This document shows positions 1 to 8,747 of a stretch of 56,465 nucleotides of DNA, in pieces. Under the pieces are notes generated by a model. That model was not told where the DNA came from and ran no database searches. It saw nothing but the letters and a program-made list of their open reading frames with translations. Location of the stretch: contig CAYSDY010000005.1 in the NCBI GenBank assembly GCA_964429995.1, positions 1 to 56,465 of the forward strand. The letters are read 5' to 3'. Source of the stretch: UBA583 sp964429995. Lineage in GTDB: Archaea; Nanobdellota; Nanobdellia; Woesearchaeales; UBA583. How positions within the stretch are numbered: position 1 is the first letter of the stretch; every line of letters begins with the position of its first letter. The translations under genes were made by a program, and so were the position numbers.

Positions 1-42
1 ATTCATCCACCACCAAAAATATTTTGGAAGTGGTCTTCTTGA
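1..42 (+). CDS. possible C-terminal tail of a gene entering from the left
   Basis: Frame 1 is open from the window edge to a TGA at 40-42 and would encode 13 residues ending FWKWSS. No family can be named from so short a piece. The same bases form an imperfect hairpin (9-13 pairing with 30-34, 14-18 pairing with 22-26), so this could equally be a 3' end or terminator-like structure of the upstream gene. Confidence 0.25.
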   Translation: MHPPPKIFWKWSS

Positions 43-84
43 GAATTAAGATAAATTTATAAAATAAAAAACATGTAAAAATAT

Positions 85-477
85 ATGTTGAAAAAAAAAA
101 GCATTAGCGAGCTTACAGGAGTAATGCTATTATTATCCTTATGCATTGTTGCAATAATTTTATATCAGGGATGGATAGTTGATTTTAGTAGTGGAATTTT
201 TTCACAGACACAAACCCATACAAACAACAATGCTTATATTCTTGAAAAGATAGAAACAGTTCTAAATAACAAGATTTACTTATCAACCAATAGAGGTCAG
301 TTAAACATAAAACAGATAAAAATAGGTGGAATAGATTGCAATATAAGCTTAAGTTTAAATGATACTGGAAGCATAGACTTTACCGATTGTATCGCTGAAA
401 TGGAATCTGGCAACAAAGAGATAGTTGTAATAACAGATAATAGAGTTATAAGCAAAACAGTATTTATACAAGGATAA
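85..477 (+). CDS. pilin-like membrane-anchored surface protein (N-terminal part of an interrupted gene)
   Basis: The 130-residue protein has a lysine-rich start, one hydrophobic helix (about 11-30) and then G-W-I-V-D. A small beta-rich domain follows with two cysteines (GGIDCN, DCIAEM), ending in an IVVITDNRVIS-type strand. The layout is shared by four other proteins here (19565, 24693, 39412, 43085) and resembles archaeal class III signal-peptide (type IV pilin-like) proteins. The family assignment is inference. A TATA box (TTTATAAAA, 56-64) lies about 25 bases before the ATG, implying a leaderless mRNA. The TAA at 475-477 is followed in the same frame by another 381 open codons, so the product may be the truncated front of a 512-residue protein or may end naturally here. 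Confidence 0.75.
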   Translation: MLKKKSISELTGVMLLLSLCIVAIILYQGWIVDFSSGIFSQTQTHTNNNAYILEKIETVLNNKIYLSTNRGQLNIKQIKIGGIDCNISLSLNDTGSIDFTDCIAEMESGNKEIVVITDNRVISKTVFIQG

Positions 478-1623
478 AATCAAGTTATATTAAGTTTTTA
501 TTCTGACAAATATCATGCTTACAAAGGGAATAGTTTTACCCTTTATTGGACCAGTGAAGAAGCAACATCATGTAGTCTTTCAAATTCATCACATACAGAT
601 ATAGAAGTTTCACTCTCTTCAAGTCTTACAATATATCCTACAGAATTAGGTACTCTAAACTATAGCATGAAATGTGAAAACAAGGCATCAACAGTTATAG
701 AAAACATAAGCATAGAAGTAACAAGAAGTTTTATAGATTGTGCTTATTCAGATTATCTTTTAGGTTGTGAGGCTTTTTATATTGTAACACCACATAATAC
801 GTTAATAGACACATTACACGGAATTGAGTTGCAGACCAATTTTTCTTCAACAACTATGAATCATACGAATGGTAAAGCTCATTGTGAGGCTTTAGAACAG
901 GCAGGTCATTCAGACTGGAGACTACCAACATCAACAGAATTACTTATGTCTATTGTAAACATCGCTCCAAACGGTGCTGGAATAACAAATTTATTTAAAA
1001 GTGAACTATTTACAAGTATAGCAACCGGACAATATGTATGGAGTGATAGTTTTTACAGAACCTATACTACAAGACCATTAACACATCAGCCATCAAGACT
1101 TCTTCAAATACTTTCAGAAACAACATTATTATATTATGTAATGTGCGTAAGAGATTATGATACAGATAATGATTTTTTAAAAACACAAAAATATGTTTAT
1201 AACTCAGGTTTAGGGCAAAAAAGAAATGTATCCGATTTTATTTTAAATGGATGTGGATCTGGAACAATACTTGATAATCTTACAAAACGTTGCTGGCAAC
1301 AAAGTCTTTCAGGCGTTGAGATGGAGTGGTTGACCGCTAAAAATTATTGTGAAAATTTAGAATTAGGTAATCATAGTGATTGGGAATTGCCAGATTTAAA
1401 AGAATTAGCCACACTCTTAGGCTATTCTTCAGAGACAATACAAACAATAGTTACATCCTATGGTTTTTCAAATATTCCTAATGGCTATTTGTATTCAAAT
1501 AAGGAATATTATGGAGGCACAAATAATGTTTATTACGCATGTTTTAGAAATGCAAGACCTTACTATTTTGCCAAAACAGAAACCACATGGCGTCATGCTT
1601 TTTGTGTAAGAAGAGATTTTTAA
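478..1623 (+). CDS. Ig-like + tandem Lcl/DUF1566-type surface domains, in frame behind a TAA
   Basis: This frame continues that of 85-477 without a break. The first methionine is at 667, but the 63 codons before it are open and encode the first half of an Ig-like domain (LYWTSEEATSCSLS ... TLNYSMKCEN), so a start at 667 would cut that domain in two. Two Lcl/DUF1566-like repeats follow: GKAHCEALEQAGHSDWRLPT near 890-930 and a second around 1345-1390 (NYCENLELGNHSDWELPD). Such domains occur in secreted adhesin-like proteins. There is no promoter or signal peptide of its own. The most economical reading is the C-terminal part of a pilin-anchored adhesin separated by one stop codon (mutation, assembly error, strain variation or readthrough). 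A minimal alternative CDS is 667-1623. Confidence 0.7.
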   Translation, partial: NQVILSFYSDKYHAYKGNSFTLYWTSEEATSCSLSNSSHTDIEVSLSSSLTIYPTELGTLNYSMKCENKASTVIENISIEVTRSFIDCAYSDYLLGCEAFYIVTPHNTLIDTLHGIELQTNFSSTTMNHTNGKAHCEALEQAGHSDWRLPTSTELLMSIVNIAPNGAGITNLFKSELFTSIATGQYVWSDSFYRTYTTRPLTHQPSRLLQILSETTLLYYVMCVRDYDTDNDFLKTQKYVYNSGLGQKRNVSDFILNGCGSGTILDNLTKRCWQQSLSGVEMEWLTAKNYCENLELGNHSDWELPDLKELATLLGYSSETIQTIVTSYGFSNIPNGYLYSNKEYYGGTNNVYYACFRNARPYYFAKTETTWRHAFCVRRDF

Positions 1624-1670
1624 AACAATTTTATGGAAAAATTTATATTAACCATAAAATCTTAATACTT

Positions 1671-2012
1671 ATGAAATACTATGTTGTAACATTTATTATA
1701 CTTAACTTTGTAATGATATTGTATATGCTATCATCTTTTAGAAAAAAAGTTCCGTTAATATTTGAATTATCTTTTATATTACTATATGCACTAAACATGA
1801 TTATTGTAATATTTCCAAGAGTTGTTGAGATACTTCATTTTTACTTTGGTATATATAACATACTAGTATCTATTTTGTTTATATTCATATTCATATTGTA
1901 CATATTAGTTTACCTTCTTTTTGTTCACATAGAACGGCAAAGAAAAGATATAACAAAACTTGTAACAGAATTAGCACTAGAAAACAAGCAAAAGGATGAT
2001 TCAAAAAAATAA
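1671..2012 (+). CDS. DUF2304-family small membrane protein
   Basis: The 113-residue protein has three hydrophobic helices and a charged C-terminal tail (HIERQRKDITKLVTELAL). The sequence FELSFILLYALNMIIVIFPR followed by a second helix and a short coiled tail is typical of DUF2304, a family of unknown function often found beside polysaccharide glycosyltransferases. The frame is open further upstream, but ATG 1671 is preferred because a TATA-like element (ATTTATATTA, about 1640-1650) lies about 25 bases before it, fitting a leaderless start. It sits between the interrupted adhesin gene and lysS. Confidence 0.6.
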   Translation: MKYYVVTFIILNFVMILYMLSSFRKKVPLIFELSFILLYALNMIIVIFPRVVEILHFYFGIYNILVSILFIFIFILYILVYLLFVHIERQRKDITKLVTELALENKQKDDSKK

Positions 2013-2095
2013 TTTAAATTTATAAGCAAATAATTAATTCATTTAAATTTCAATCTGCCAACAGATTTATAAACATTCAAAAATATAAATTTTAT

Positions 2096-3586
2096 ATGGT
2101 CATTTCGGATGAAATAAAAAAAGAAAAAATATCAAAGTTAAACAAGATTGCAGAATTAGGATACGAAACATATCCATATAGTTTTGATAAAGATTCAAGG
2201 ATAAAAGATATCAGGGAAAAATACGAAAATGTATTAAAAGAACACGAACAGACACAAGATTATGTCAAGATTGCTGGAAGAATAATGCTTAAGCGTGAGA
2301 TGGGAAAAGTCATGTTTATGGATATCTGTGATGAAGATTCAAAAATACAGGTTTTTTTTCGTTGCGATGATTTAAAAGAGAAATATGAGCTTGTTAAGTT
2401 GATAGATTTAGGTGATATAATAGGAGTTTATGGTCATGTTTTTAAAACAAAACTAGGGGAACTTTCAATATATGTAAAGGATTTTAACATATTAACAAAA
2501 ACATTTGTAGAACTTGGAGATAAGTTTCATGGAATAAAAGATGTAGAATTAAGATACAGAAACAGAAGCATTGATATGGTAATGAATCCAGAATCAAGAT
2601 CAGTGCTTAAAAAACGTTTTTTAATAATGCAAAAAATAAGGGAATTTATGATAAATGAAGGTTTTTTAGAAGTTGAAACACCAATTGCAGAAATACATTA
2701 TGGAGGAGCAGCAGCAAAACCATTTATTACACATCACAATGCATTAGATTTAGATCTATATCTTCGTGTTGCAACAGAAGAAAATCTTAAAAGAATCGTA
2801 TGTGGAGGAATAGAGGCTGTTTTTGAAATGGGTAAGGTTTTTAGAAATGAAGATATTGACAGAACTCATAATCCAGAATTTACATCAATGGAAGCCTATA
2901 AAGCTTATGTAGATTATGAATACATGATGAGTATGTGCGAGCGTCTTTTTGAGTTTGTTGCATTAGAAATAAACGGTACCACAAAAGTTACTTTTAAAGG
3001 TTGTGAAATAGATTTAAAGGCTCCATGGAAAAGAGTTAGTGTAAAATCCGCAATAAAAGAAGGTAAAGGGATTGATGTTGATAAATTGAGTGATGAAGAA
3101 TTATTTGAAATGGTAAAAAAAATAGGTAAAGATTTGTATCATAAAACAAGAGGAGAAGCAATATTAATTTTATTTGAAGAATATGGTGAACCTACAGGAA
3201 TACAGCCAACACACTTTATTGATTATCCACAAGAATCAACAGTCTTTTGCAAGAAAAAACGTGGTAGTCCTGATCTTATAGAAAGGTTTGAAAGTTTTAT
3301 ATGTGGAATGGAAGTTGCAAATTCATATTCAGAACTAAACGATGCAATACTGCAAAGATCTCTTTTAAAAGAGCAGGAAGAACATAAAGAGCAAGGTAAT
3401 GAAGAAACATGGGGAGAGGTAAATGAAGACTTCTTAGAAGCTCTTGAATTAGGAATGCCTCCTACTGGTGGAATAGGAGTTGGCATTGATAGACTTGTAA
3501 TGGTTATGTTAGGTCAGGATTCAATAAGAGATATAATATTTTTTCCAACAATGAAACCGAAAGAAAAAACAGTTAAAACAGAATAA
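2096..3586 (+). CDS. lysS: lysyl-tRNA synthetase, class II
   Basis: This enzyme charges tRNA-Lys with lysine using ATP in the cytosol. At 496 residues it is the normal length of class II LysRS. An N-terminal OB-fold anticodon-binding domain (about 55-150, GRIMLKREMGKVMFMDI) precedes the class II catalytic core. Motif 2 is near 247-260 (FRNEDIDRTHNPEFT) and motif 3 near 457-468 (GIGVGIDRLVM). The class II form is the bacterial/eukaryotic type; many archaea use class I LysRS instead. TATA-like TTTATAAAC (about 2065-2073) lies 25-30 bases ahead of the ATG, so the mRNA is probably leaderless. Confidence 0.97.
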   Translation: MVISDEIKKEKISKLNKIAELGYETYPYSFDKDSRIKDIREKYENVLKEHEQTQDYVKIAGRIMLKREMGKVMFMDICDEDSKIQVFFRCDDLKEKYELVKLIDLGDIIGVYGHVFKTKLGELSIYVKDFNILTKTFVELGDKFHGIKDVELRYRNRSIDMVMNPESRSVLKKRFLIMQKIREFMINEGFLEVETPIAEIHYGGAAAKPFITHHNALDLDLYLRVATEENLKRIVCGGIEAVFEMGKVFRNEDIDRTHNPEFTSMEAYKAYVDYEYMMSMCERLFEFVALEINGTTKVTFKGCEIDLKAPWKRVSVKSAIKEGKGIDVDKLSDEELFEMVKKIGKDLYHKTRGEAILILFEEYGEPTGIQPTHFIDYPQESTVFCKKKRGSPDLIERFESFICGMEVANSYSELNDAILQRSLLKEQEEHKEQGNEETWGEVNEDFLEALELGMPPTGGIGVGIDRLVMVMLGQDSIRDIIFFPTMKPKEKTVKTE

Positions 3587-3678
3587 TTTATTTAAATTTT
3601 TTTATAAAATAGACTAAATTTTAATTTAACATAAAAAAGAGATGTTTAAAACAATAAGTTTTTTAAATTACAAAATAT

Positions 3679-4164
3679 ATGCATATGAGTATGGACAGAG
3701 AAGACAAAACTTCATCAATTCTAAGGCAGTTTAAAAAAAAAACAAAAAGGATTGTAAATAAGAATCTATTTACAGAATTTTTTTATTTAAATAAGGAAAG
3801 AGAAGTAATAGAATTTTTGTATCATGAAGATGATTTGATAATAAATCAATTTTTAAAAAAATTTTTACCAAAAGAATTGTCAGAATTTGTAGAACTTAAA
3901 ATTTTTAATGATGAAGAAGAAGAAATAAAGAGTTGGTATTATAATGATGAAAACCTTGTTCTTATAATAGAAGTTAATTGGGGTGAAGGCAAGCAAGAAA
4001 TAAGTATGGAAATAGATATAGAAAATTTCAACATAACGATTGTAAGTGATAAAGGATTTTTTGCAAAAACAGTTGATCCTATACTGTTAAATGATTATTT
4101 TGTAAGCTTTATAGGAATTCAGGCAAATGCCATATCTCAGACATTCAACAATTTAAAGAGATAA
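3679..4164 (+). CDS. hypothetical acidic protein
   Basis: I do not recognise this family. The 161-residue soluble protein has a basic N-terminal helix (RQFKKKTKRIVNK), then an acidic alpha/beta region rich in Glu and Ile with WYYNDENLVLIIEVNWGEG near 95-110. It lacks a signal peptide, membrane helix or cysteines. Three candidate starts lie close together (3679, 3685, 3691), and the upstream TTTTTTAAATTA element fits any of them. The gene converges on the rqcH-like gene, with repeat element R1 between them. Confidence 0.6.
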   Translation: MHMSMDREDKTSSILRQFKKKTKRIVNKNLFTEFFYLNKEREVIEFLYHEDDLIINQFLKKFLPKELSEFVELKIFNDEEEEIKSWYYNDENLVLIIEVNWGEGKQEISMEIDIENFNITIVSDKGFFAKTVDPILLNDYFVSFIGIQANAISQTFNNLKR

Positions 4165-4177
4165 AAAAATTATAGAA

Positions 4178-4296
4178 AGCTTACAAAACTCATATAGTTT
4201 GATTAGAAAACTATGTTAGTCCTTACAATATGTATGTTTTACAACGCCATATCCTAAAAAAGCTTACGAAAAACAAGGTTTTTTAAAATTCTCTAC
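4178..4296 (+). repeat. dispersed non-coding repeat, copy R1
   Basis: About 120 bases shared with copies at 14740-14865 and 55768-55886. The best-conserved end reads AAGCTTACGAAAAAC, a short loop, GTTTTTT and AAAATTCTCTA. The AAAAAC/GTTTTT pair forms a small hairpin. The copy fills the space between two converging genes, and its last bases overlap the stop codon of the minus-strand gene. No open frame is conserved between copies, so it is not a coding remnant that I can recognise. The function is unknown: transcription terminator, RNA element or miniature mobile element are all possible. Confidence 0.6.
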
Positions 4297-5444
4297 AATT
4301 CAACATTTACACTTTGTTCTTTAAGGTCTAACTTTTTAATTATTTTTTTTAGTTTATCACTTTCTTTAATTTTCTCTTTTAAAAAATCAGAACCTTTTTC
4401 TTTTAATGTTAAATTAATGTTTTTTATAATATCCTCAACCAGAGCATAGTTAGAATATATCAAATTTCCTTTATTTGTTTCAAATTCAATTTCATCTTCT
4501 ATGCTTTTTAGTTGTTCCATCTGTTTTAAAAGTCTTACATTAAGGCTTTTCATTTTATTTTCATAATCAGTCTGTTTTTTATCAATAGCTTTAATATGTT
4601 GTGAGTAATACGCCTTTATCAGTTCATTAAATGTTTCAAATTCAATAAGTTTTTTATCAGAAAATGATTTAAAAAGGTAAGGAATAAAATCATTAATTAA
4701 TTTATCATCATTATCATCAATTACCCCAAATGGTTTTATTTGAATTTTGGTCAATTCTATTGCACTACATATAAGTTTTTTAGCAATATCTTGATTAATA
4801 TTATTAGTATAAATTCCTTTTTCTATTCCTGATCTTATACATACTTCTTCAGCATACTTACCACCAAATCCGAATTCAGTTGCAATAAATTTTACAATTT
4901 CAGTTCTAGTTTCACAAGTTTTTTTCATAAAATAGTCATAATCCATGTTAAAGATAGAAAAATCTTTTTTAGGAGGCAATTCATATTTATCAGATACCAT
5001 TATTGCCCTATCCTTATATTTTCTTTTAATGAGCGAATTTTTTATTATATAGTTATCATCACAAAGTATGACATTTCCTTTTGCAAACATCTCAAACATT
5101 AGATGATAACAGCAAATATCATCATTTTCCTTTTTTTCTATTTTAAAGTCTATTATTCTTTCTGATTCAACCTGTTTAATATCTGTTATATAAGAATTAT
5201 TAAGATACTTTCTTAAATACAATACAAAATTTTCAGGAAAACTTGAATCACATCCATCCTTATTATCATCAATAAAACAACATGTACCTATCTTAAATAC
5301 GAAAAACCTGTTTCCCTTATTCTTAACATATATCTTAATGTAAAAATTATCATCAGATTTATAAAAATTATCAATTCTCTGATTCTTTAACATTTCAAAT
5401 TCTTTTATCAGAAAAAACAAATCCATTGATGTTATCTGTTTCAT
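4293..5444 (-). CDS. rqcH: RqcH/NEMF-like NFACT protein, short form
   Basis: The 383-residue protein begins with the NFACT-N signature (SMDLFFLIKEFEMLKNQRIDNFYK), continues with FPENFVLYLRKYLNN and ends in a predicted coiled coil (about 270-375). RqcH proteins bind stalled large ribosomal subunits and add C-terminal tails to nascent chains. Family members usually continue past the coiled coil into an NFACT-R domain of about 100 residues or more. This one stops right after the coiled coil, and the place of the usual Asp-Arg pair reads ESERIIDF (Glu-Arg). It is therefore either a reduced version or a truncated gene. The repeat R1 abuts the stop codon. A TATA-like element (ATTATAAATT on the minus strand, about 5465-5475) precedes the ATG. 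Confidence 0.8.
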   Translation of the reverse strand: MKQITSMDLFFLIKEFEMLKNQRIDNFYKSDDNFYIKIYVKNKGNRFFVFKIGTCCFIDDNKDGCDSSFPENFVLYLRKYLNNSYITDIKQVESERIIDFKIEKKENDDICCYHLMFEMFAKGNVILCDDNYIIKNSLIKRKYKDRAIMVSDKYELPPKKDFSIFNMDYDYFMKKTCETRTEIVKFIATEFGFGGKYAEEVCIRSGIEKGIYTNNINQDIAKKLICSAIELTKIQIKPFGVIDDNDDKLINDFIPYLFKSFSDKKLIEFETFNELIKAYYSQHIKAIDKKQTDYENKMKSLNVRLLKQMEQLKSIEDEIEFETNKGNLIYSNYALVEDIIKNINLTLKEKGSDFLKEKIKESDKLKKIIKKLDLKEQSVNVEL

Positions 5445-5507
5445 AATACATAAATACTAAGGATAAATTTATAATATTTACTTTAGATGTAAATAATAAG
5501 CAATACT

Positions 5508-5552
5508 ATTTCCTAAGAAGCTTAAAAAAAACCTTAATGTTTTTTAACTTCT
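5508..5552 (+). repeat. partial copy R5 of the dispersed repeat
   Basis: This stretch matches the conserved half of R1 and R2: ACTATTTCCTAAGAAGCTT followed by A-rich, ATGTTTTTTAA and CTTC. It lies just ahead of hisS in the divergent promoter region, so unlike the other copies it could affect a promoter. The upstream half is too diverged to align by eye. Confidence 0.4.
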
Positions 5553-5564
5553 TTATATTATAAA

Positions 5565-6836
5565 ATGGAATTTGACATACTAAAAGGAACAAAGGATTAT
5601 CCTCCAAAAGAACAGATTCAGATAAATAAAATATTTGATATTATGAGAAAAAATTTTGAATTATTTGGTTTTAGACCTTTTGATAGCCCAATAATAGAAT
5701 TTTTTGACACACTTGCAATGAAATATGATGAATCTGCTGAAATTGTACAGGAGATTTTTAAGGTTAAAGATAGAGGTGATAGGCAATTAGGTCTAAGATA
5801 TGATCTTACAACTCCTCTTTCAAGATTCTTTGCAATCAACAGGAACATAAAAAAGCCTTTTAGAAGATACCATATAGGAAAAGTTTTTAGAGATGGTCCT
5901 ATAAAGTCAGGTCGTCTTCGTGAATTTACACAATGTGATTGTGATGTTATAGGAGATAAAGATACTCTTGTTGATGCAGAATTACTATTACTTTATACTA
6001 AGGTTTACAAAGAACTTGGCATAAATGCTGTAATAGAAATCAACAACAATAAAATACTAAAAGGTGCATTTATGCAAAGTGGATTTGACCAAAAAGATAT
6101 TCAAAAATTAATATTAAGCGTTGATAAATTAAAAAAAATAGGTGTTAAAGGAGTTCTTTGTGAAATTAAAGCTAATGGTTTTGATGTTGTTAAAGCAGAA
6201 TTAGCAATAAATCTATTAAATAGCAAAGACATAGAAGAGCTAAGATCACTTGCAACAAATGAGCAATTACTTGAAGGTATAGATGAGTTATCAATATTAA
6301 AATCTGCAATATCCACATTTTGTGATTTTAGAATAAATTTTTCGATGGCAAGGGGTCTTGCAATATATACAGGCAACATATGGGAAGTTTACGATAAGGA
6401 TGAAACAATAACATCTTCAATTGGAGGTGGAGGTCGTTACGATAACATAATAGGGGAATATGCAGGTTTAAAAGAAAATGAGAAAGTATATGCTGTTGGT
6501 ATCTCATTTGGTTTAATTCCAATACTTGCATGTCTTGAAGCAAAAGAAGAGAAAAACACAAAAGAAGGAGTAACTGATTTGTTAATTGTGCCATTAAACA
6601 ATAATCTTTCAAATTATGCTTTTACTTTAGCAGAAAAATATAGGCAAAATAATATAAATACAGAAATATACTACGGTTATAAGCTAAATAAAGCTTTTGA
6701 GTACGCTCAATATTTAGGTTGCTTAAAAATGGCAATAATAGGTGAACAAGATTCCAAAAACAACATTTATACATTAAAAGACATAAATACAGGCGAACAG
6801 GAAAAAATAAACATGAATAATATCAAGATGTTTTGA
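5565..6836 (+). CDS. hisS: histidyl-tRNA synthetase
   Basis: This class II synthetase charges tRNA-His. It has 423 residues, a normal length. Motif 1 spans about 25-50, motif 2 about 97-122 (RYHIGKVFRDGPI ... REFTQCDCDVIG), the HisA-type motif is ARGLAIYTGNIWEVY near 260, and motif 3 is GGGGRYDNIIG near 287. The C-terminal 90 residues are the anticodon-binding domain (LLIVPLNNNLSNYAFTLAEK). The ATG follows a TATA-like TTTATATTATAAA. The downstream kinase-like gene begins 21 bases after the stop and may be co-transcribed. Confidence 0.97.
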   Translation: MEFDILKGTKDYPPKEQIQINKIFDIMRKNFELFGFRPFDSPIIEFFDTLAMKYDESAEIVQEIFKVKDRGDRQLGLRYDLTTPLSRFFAINRNIKKPFRRYHIGKVFRDGPIKSGRLREFTQCDCDVIGDKDTLVDAELLLLYTKVYKELGINAVIEINNNKILKGAFMQSGFDQKDIQKLILSVDKLKKIGVKGVLCEIKANGFDVVKAELAINLLNSKDIEELRSLATNEQLLEGIDELSILKSAISTFCDFRINFSMARGLAIYTGNIWEVYDKDETITSSIGGGGRYDNIIGEYAGLKENEKVYAVGISFGLIPILACLEAKEEKNTKEGVTDLLIVPLNNNLSNYAFTLAEKYRQNNINTEIYYGYKLNKAFEYAQYLGCLKMAIIGEQDSKNNIYTLKDINTGEQEKINMNNIKMF

Positions 6837-6857
6837 CAAATATATTGAATAATAAAA

Positions 6858-7658
6858 ATGTTACAAAAGAAAAAAAATACAGACCTAATCAGAAGTTTTC
6901 ATTCAGAATTAAGAAAAATATACAGGTCTAGTTCGTATCACATACTTTTAAACAGTATGGATGACTGTCTAGATTATGACATATTTTCAATGAGAAATAT
7001 ACAGGGCCTTTCTGAACACATTCCAGTTTATAAATTAGCGAACAAAAAAATCATTGTTTTTGAAGGTCTTGAGGGGGCAGGAAAAACAAGGCAGTCAAAA
7101 GATTTAGAAAAAGTACTTAAAGGTTCATATAGGGTGCCTAAGATAACAAATAGTCCATTTTCATTATTTTTAGAGAGTCTTAAGTCATATTATACAGTTG
7201 GGTTTCCAATAATAAATCCATTATACGATAGTCTTTTACGTGCATTTAATGCACTTGAAATAAGAGATAGCATAGTTAAAGGGACTGTTTCAAACATTAT
7301 TCTTGACAGATCAGACATATCATTTAGAACTTTTCAGGAATATTATTTTAATAATACAGGAATTCTAAAGAAGCATTACAGGGATTTTTTAAAAGAATTA
7401 TCAATGTGTTTTCCCCCAAAAGACATTCTTATACATCTTCACATAAGTTATGAAGAATCGTTAAAAAGGAAAGAAAAAAGAAGTGATGAAGAAAGATCAT
7501 TTGATTTTTTTCATAGTCAGCCATGGTTATTGGACAGATATCACGAATTAATTAGAGAACACAATACATATTTAATAGAAATTGATGGTACACTGTCAAA
7601 AGAGGAAAATCATTATGAAATTGTAAAAAATCTAAAAAAAATGATAAATGGTCTTTAA
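6858..7658 (+). CDS. thymidylate kinase-like P-loop nucleotide kinase
   Basis: The 266-residue protein has a Walker A loop at about 68-77 (FEGLEGAGKT) and a DR-S motif near 150 (ILDRSDISFRTFQEYY), the arrangement of dTMP kinases (dTMP + ATP to dTDP). It also has HISYEESLKRKEKR, resembling the lid region. An extra N-terminal segment of about 60 residues, not part of the usual kinase core, precedes the P-loop. That extension and low overall similarity leave the substrate uncertain: it could be a divergent Tmk or a kinase with another nucleotide substrate. It lies 21 bases after hisS. Confidence 0.7.
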   Translation: MLQKKKNTDLIRSFHSELRKIYRSSSYHILLNSMDDCLDYDIFSMRNIQGLSEHIPVYKLANKKIIVFEGLEGAGKTRQSKDLEKVLKGSYRVPKITNSPFSLFLESLKSYYTVGFPIINPLYDSLLRAFNALEIRDSIVKGTVSNIILDRSDISFRTFQEYYFNNTGILKKHYRDFLKELSMCFPPKDILIHLHISYEESLKRKEKRSDEERSFDFFHSQPWLLDRYHELIREHNTYLIEIDGTLSKEENHYEIVKNLKKMINGL

Positions 7659-7700
7659 AATTTTAATTTTATAATAGAGGGTTGTAAAAAACCTATAAAA

Positions 7701-7781
7701 CAAAAATCGCAAAATTTGAGTTATCCACACCATAAGTGATTGGGGTATTTATCACACAATTTTTTTTTACTGCGATTTTTG
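7701..7781. repeat. inverted repeat / possible structured RNA
   Basis: An 11-base arm CAAAAATCGCA (7701-7711) is perfectly repeated as its reverse complement TGCGATTTTTG (7771-7781). Inside, AAAATT (7711-7716) can extend the stem with AATTTT, and GTGAT (7736-7740) pairs with ATCAC, giving a branched or stacked fold. It occupies a gene-free stretch (7659-7978) that otherwise holds only the diverged repeat R4. It could be a small RNA, the 3' end of the kinase transcript or a protein-binding site. Confidence 0.45.
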
Positions 7782-7842
7782 ATCATTCCTTTTAATAATC
7801 AACTGATCTATGGTGGAATATTAAAAGAAATAAATTTGGAAT

Positions 7843-7926
7843 TGAACTTGTTCAATTAGGGCTTATAATGGTTTTTTGATAACACTCTTCTGAGAATTTT
7901 TTGGGTTTTTTTAAAATTCTCAATAC
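7843..7926 (+). repeat. diverged copy R4 of the dispersed repeat
   Basis: The end of this stretch carries the family's terminal AAAATTCTCAATA, and the earlier part aligns loosely with R2 (GAACTTG, TTATAATG, GTTTTTT). Here the hairpin is different: TGAGAATTTT (7891-7900) pairs perfectly with AAAATTCTCA (7913-7922). Assignment to the family is by eye and weaker than for R1-R3. Confidence 0.35.
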
Positions 7927-7978
7927 TAAATGAATAGTAAAACATATAAATGCAAAAAAACTACTTAACAGTAGCGAT

Positions 7979-8626
7979 ATGATAAATATGTCTCTTGAAA
8001 AAAGAATAGATGAGCTTTTTAGTGTTATGGATTCATTTAGTAACATGCATAATGAGAATTTACCATTCGATCTTGCAATGTTATCTATGATGCCATCATC
8101 AGATAAAGAAAAAAAATATTGTAAGCAAATTTATGATGATATAGCATTATTTTATGATAAAAGAGTCAAAGATATTGATTTTTTAGAAAAAAAAGTTAAT
8201 CACAAACCAGATTGTTCTAGGATAGTTATAAATGCTTTATATGGCTTTAGTCTTGGTTCTGTAATTTTTCCATTTGAAAAGAGTTATTTGTTGTTTACAG
8301 CAGGTATAGGTTTATTATTAACAGCAAGTGATGAATTTTTAGGTAATGGTTCATATGATTTTGAAAAAACATTCATGTATTCTTTAAGTGGAAGTTTCAT
8401 AGGAGGTTACATTGGTGATTCTATAACCATGGGTGTTGGTTGTGCTATTGGTTTTGCAATAGGTTTATATTCTGGTATTAAAAAAAAAAGATTAGAAGAA
8501 AAACAAATGGCATCATTTATTGGGAATAATCATAAAGAATCAATTAATATTCTTAACGCTTATTACGATTCATTAAAAAAAGAGTTTATTTCATCTATTA
8601 AAGAAAGGTACGATGTAAAATTTTAA
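7979..8626 (+). CDS. hypothetical membrane protein with glycine-rich helices
   Basis: I do not recognise the family. The 215-residue protein has a soluble N-terminal part of about 80 residues. Three or four hydrophobic, glycine-rich segments (about 83-165, for example SGSFIGGYIGDSITMGVGCAIGFAIGLYSG) are followed by a basic KKKRLEEK stop-transfer and a soluble tail. The glycine pattern resembles glycine-zipper membrane helices. ATG 7988 is an alternative start. A TATA-like ACATATAAATG (about 7940-7950) supports a start in this area. Confidence 0.55.
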   Translation: MINMSLEKRIDELFSVMDSFSNMHNENLPFDLAMLSMMPSSDKEKKYCKQIYDDIALFYDKRVKDIDFLEKKVNHKPDCSRIVINALYGFSLGSVIFPFEKSYLLFTAGIGLLLTASDEFLGNGSYDFEKTFMYSLSGSFIGGYIGDSITMGVGCAIGFAIGLYSGIKKKRLEEKQMASFIGNNHKESINILNAYYDSLKKEFISSIKERYDVKF

Positions 8627-8747
8627 ACAAGCATTAAATTTTTTTATACATATAGTTTGAAAAACTTATGATTTTATGATGCAAAAGTTTAAACAGGTAA
8701 ATCTTATTAAAGATAGATTTAAAATAAAAAGTTTATATTAAAGAATT

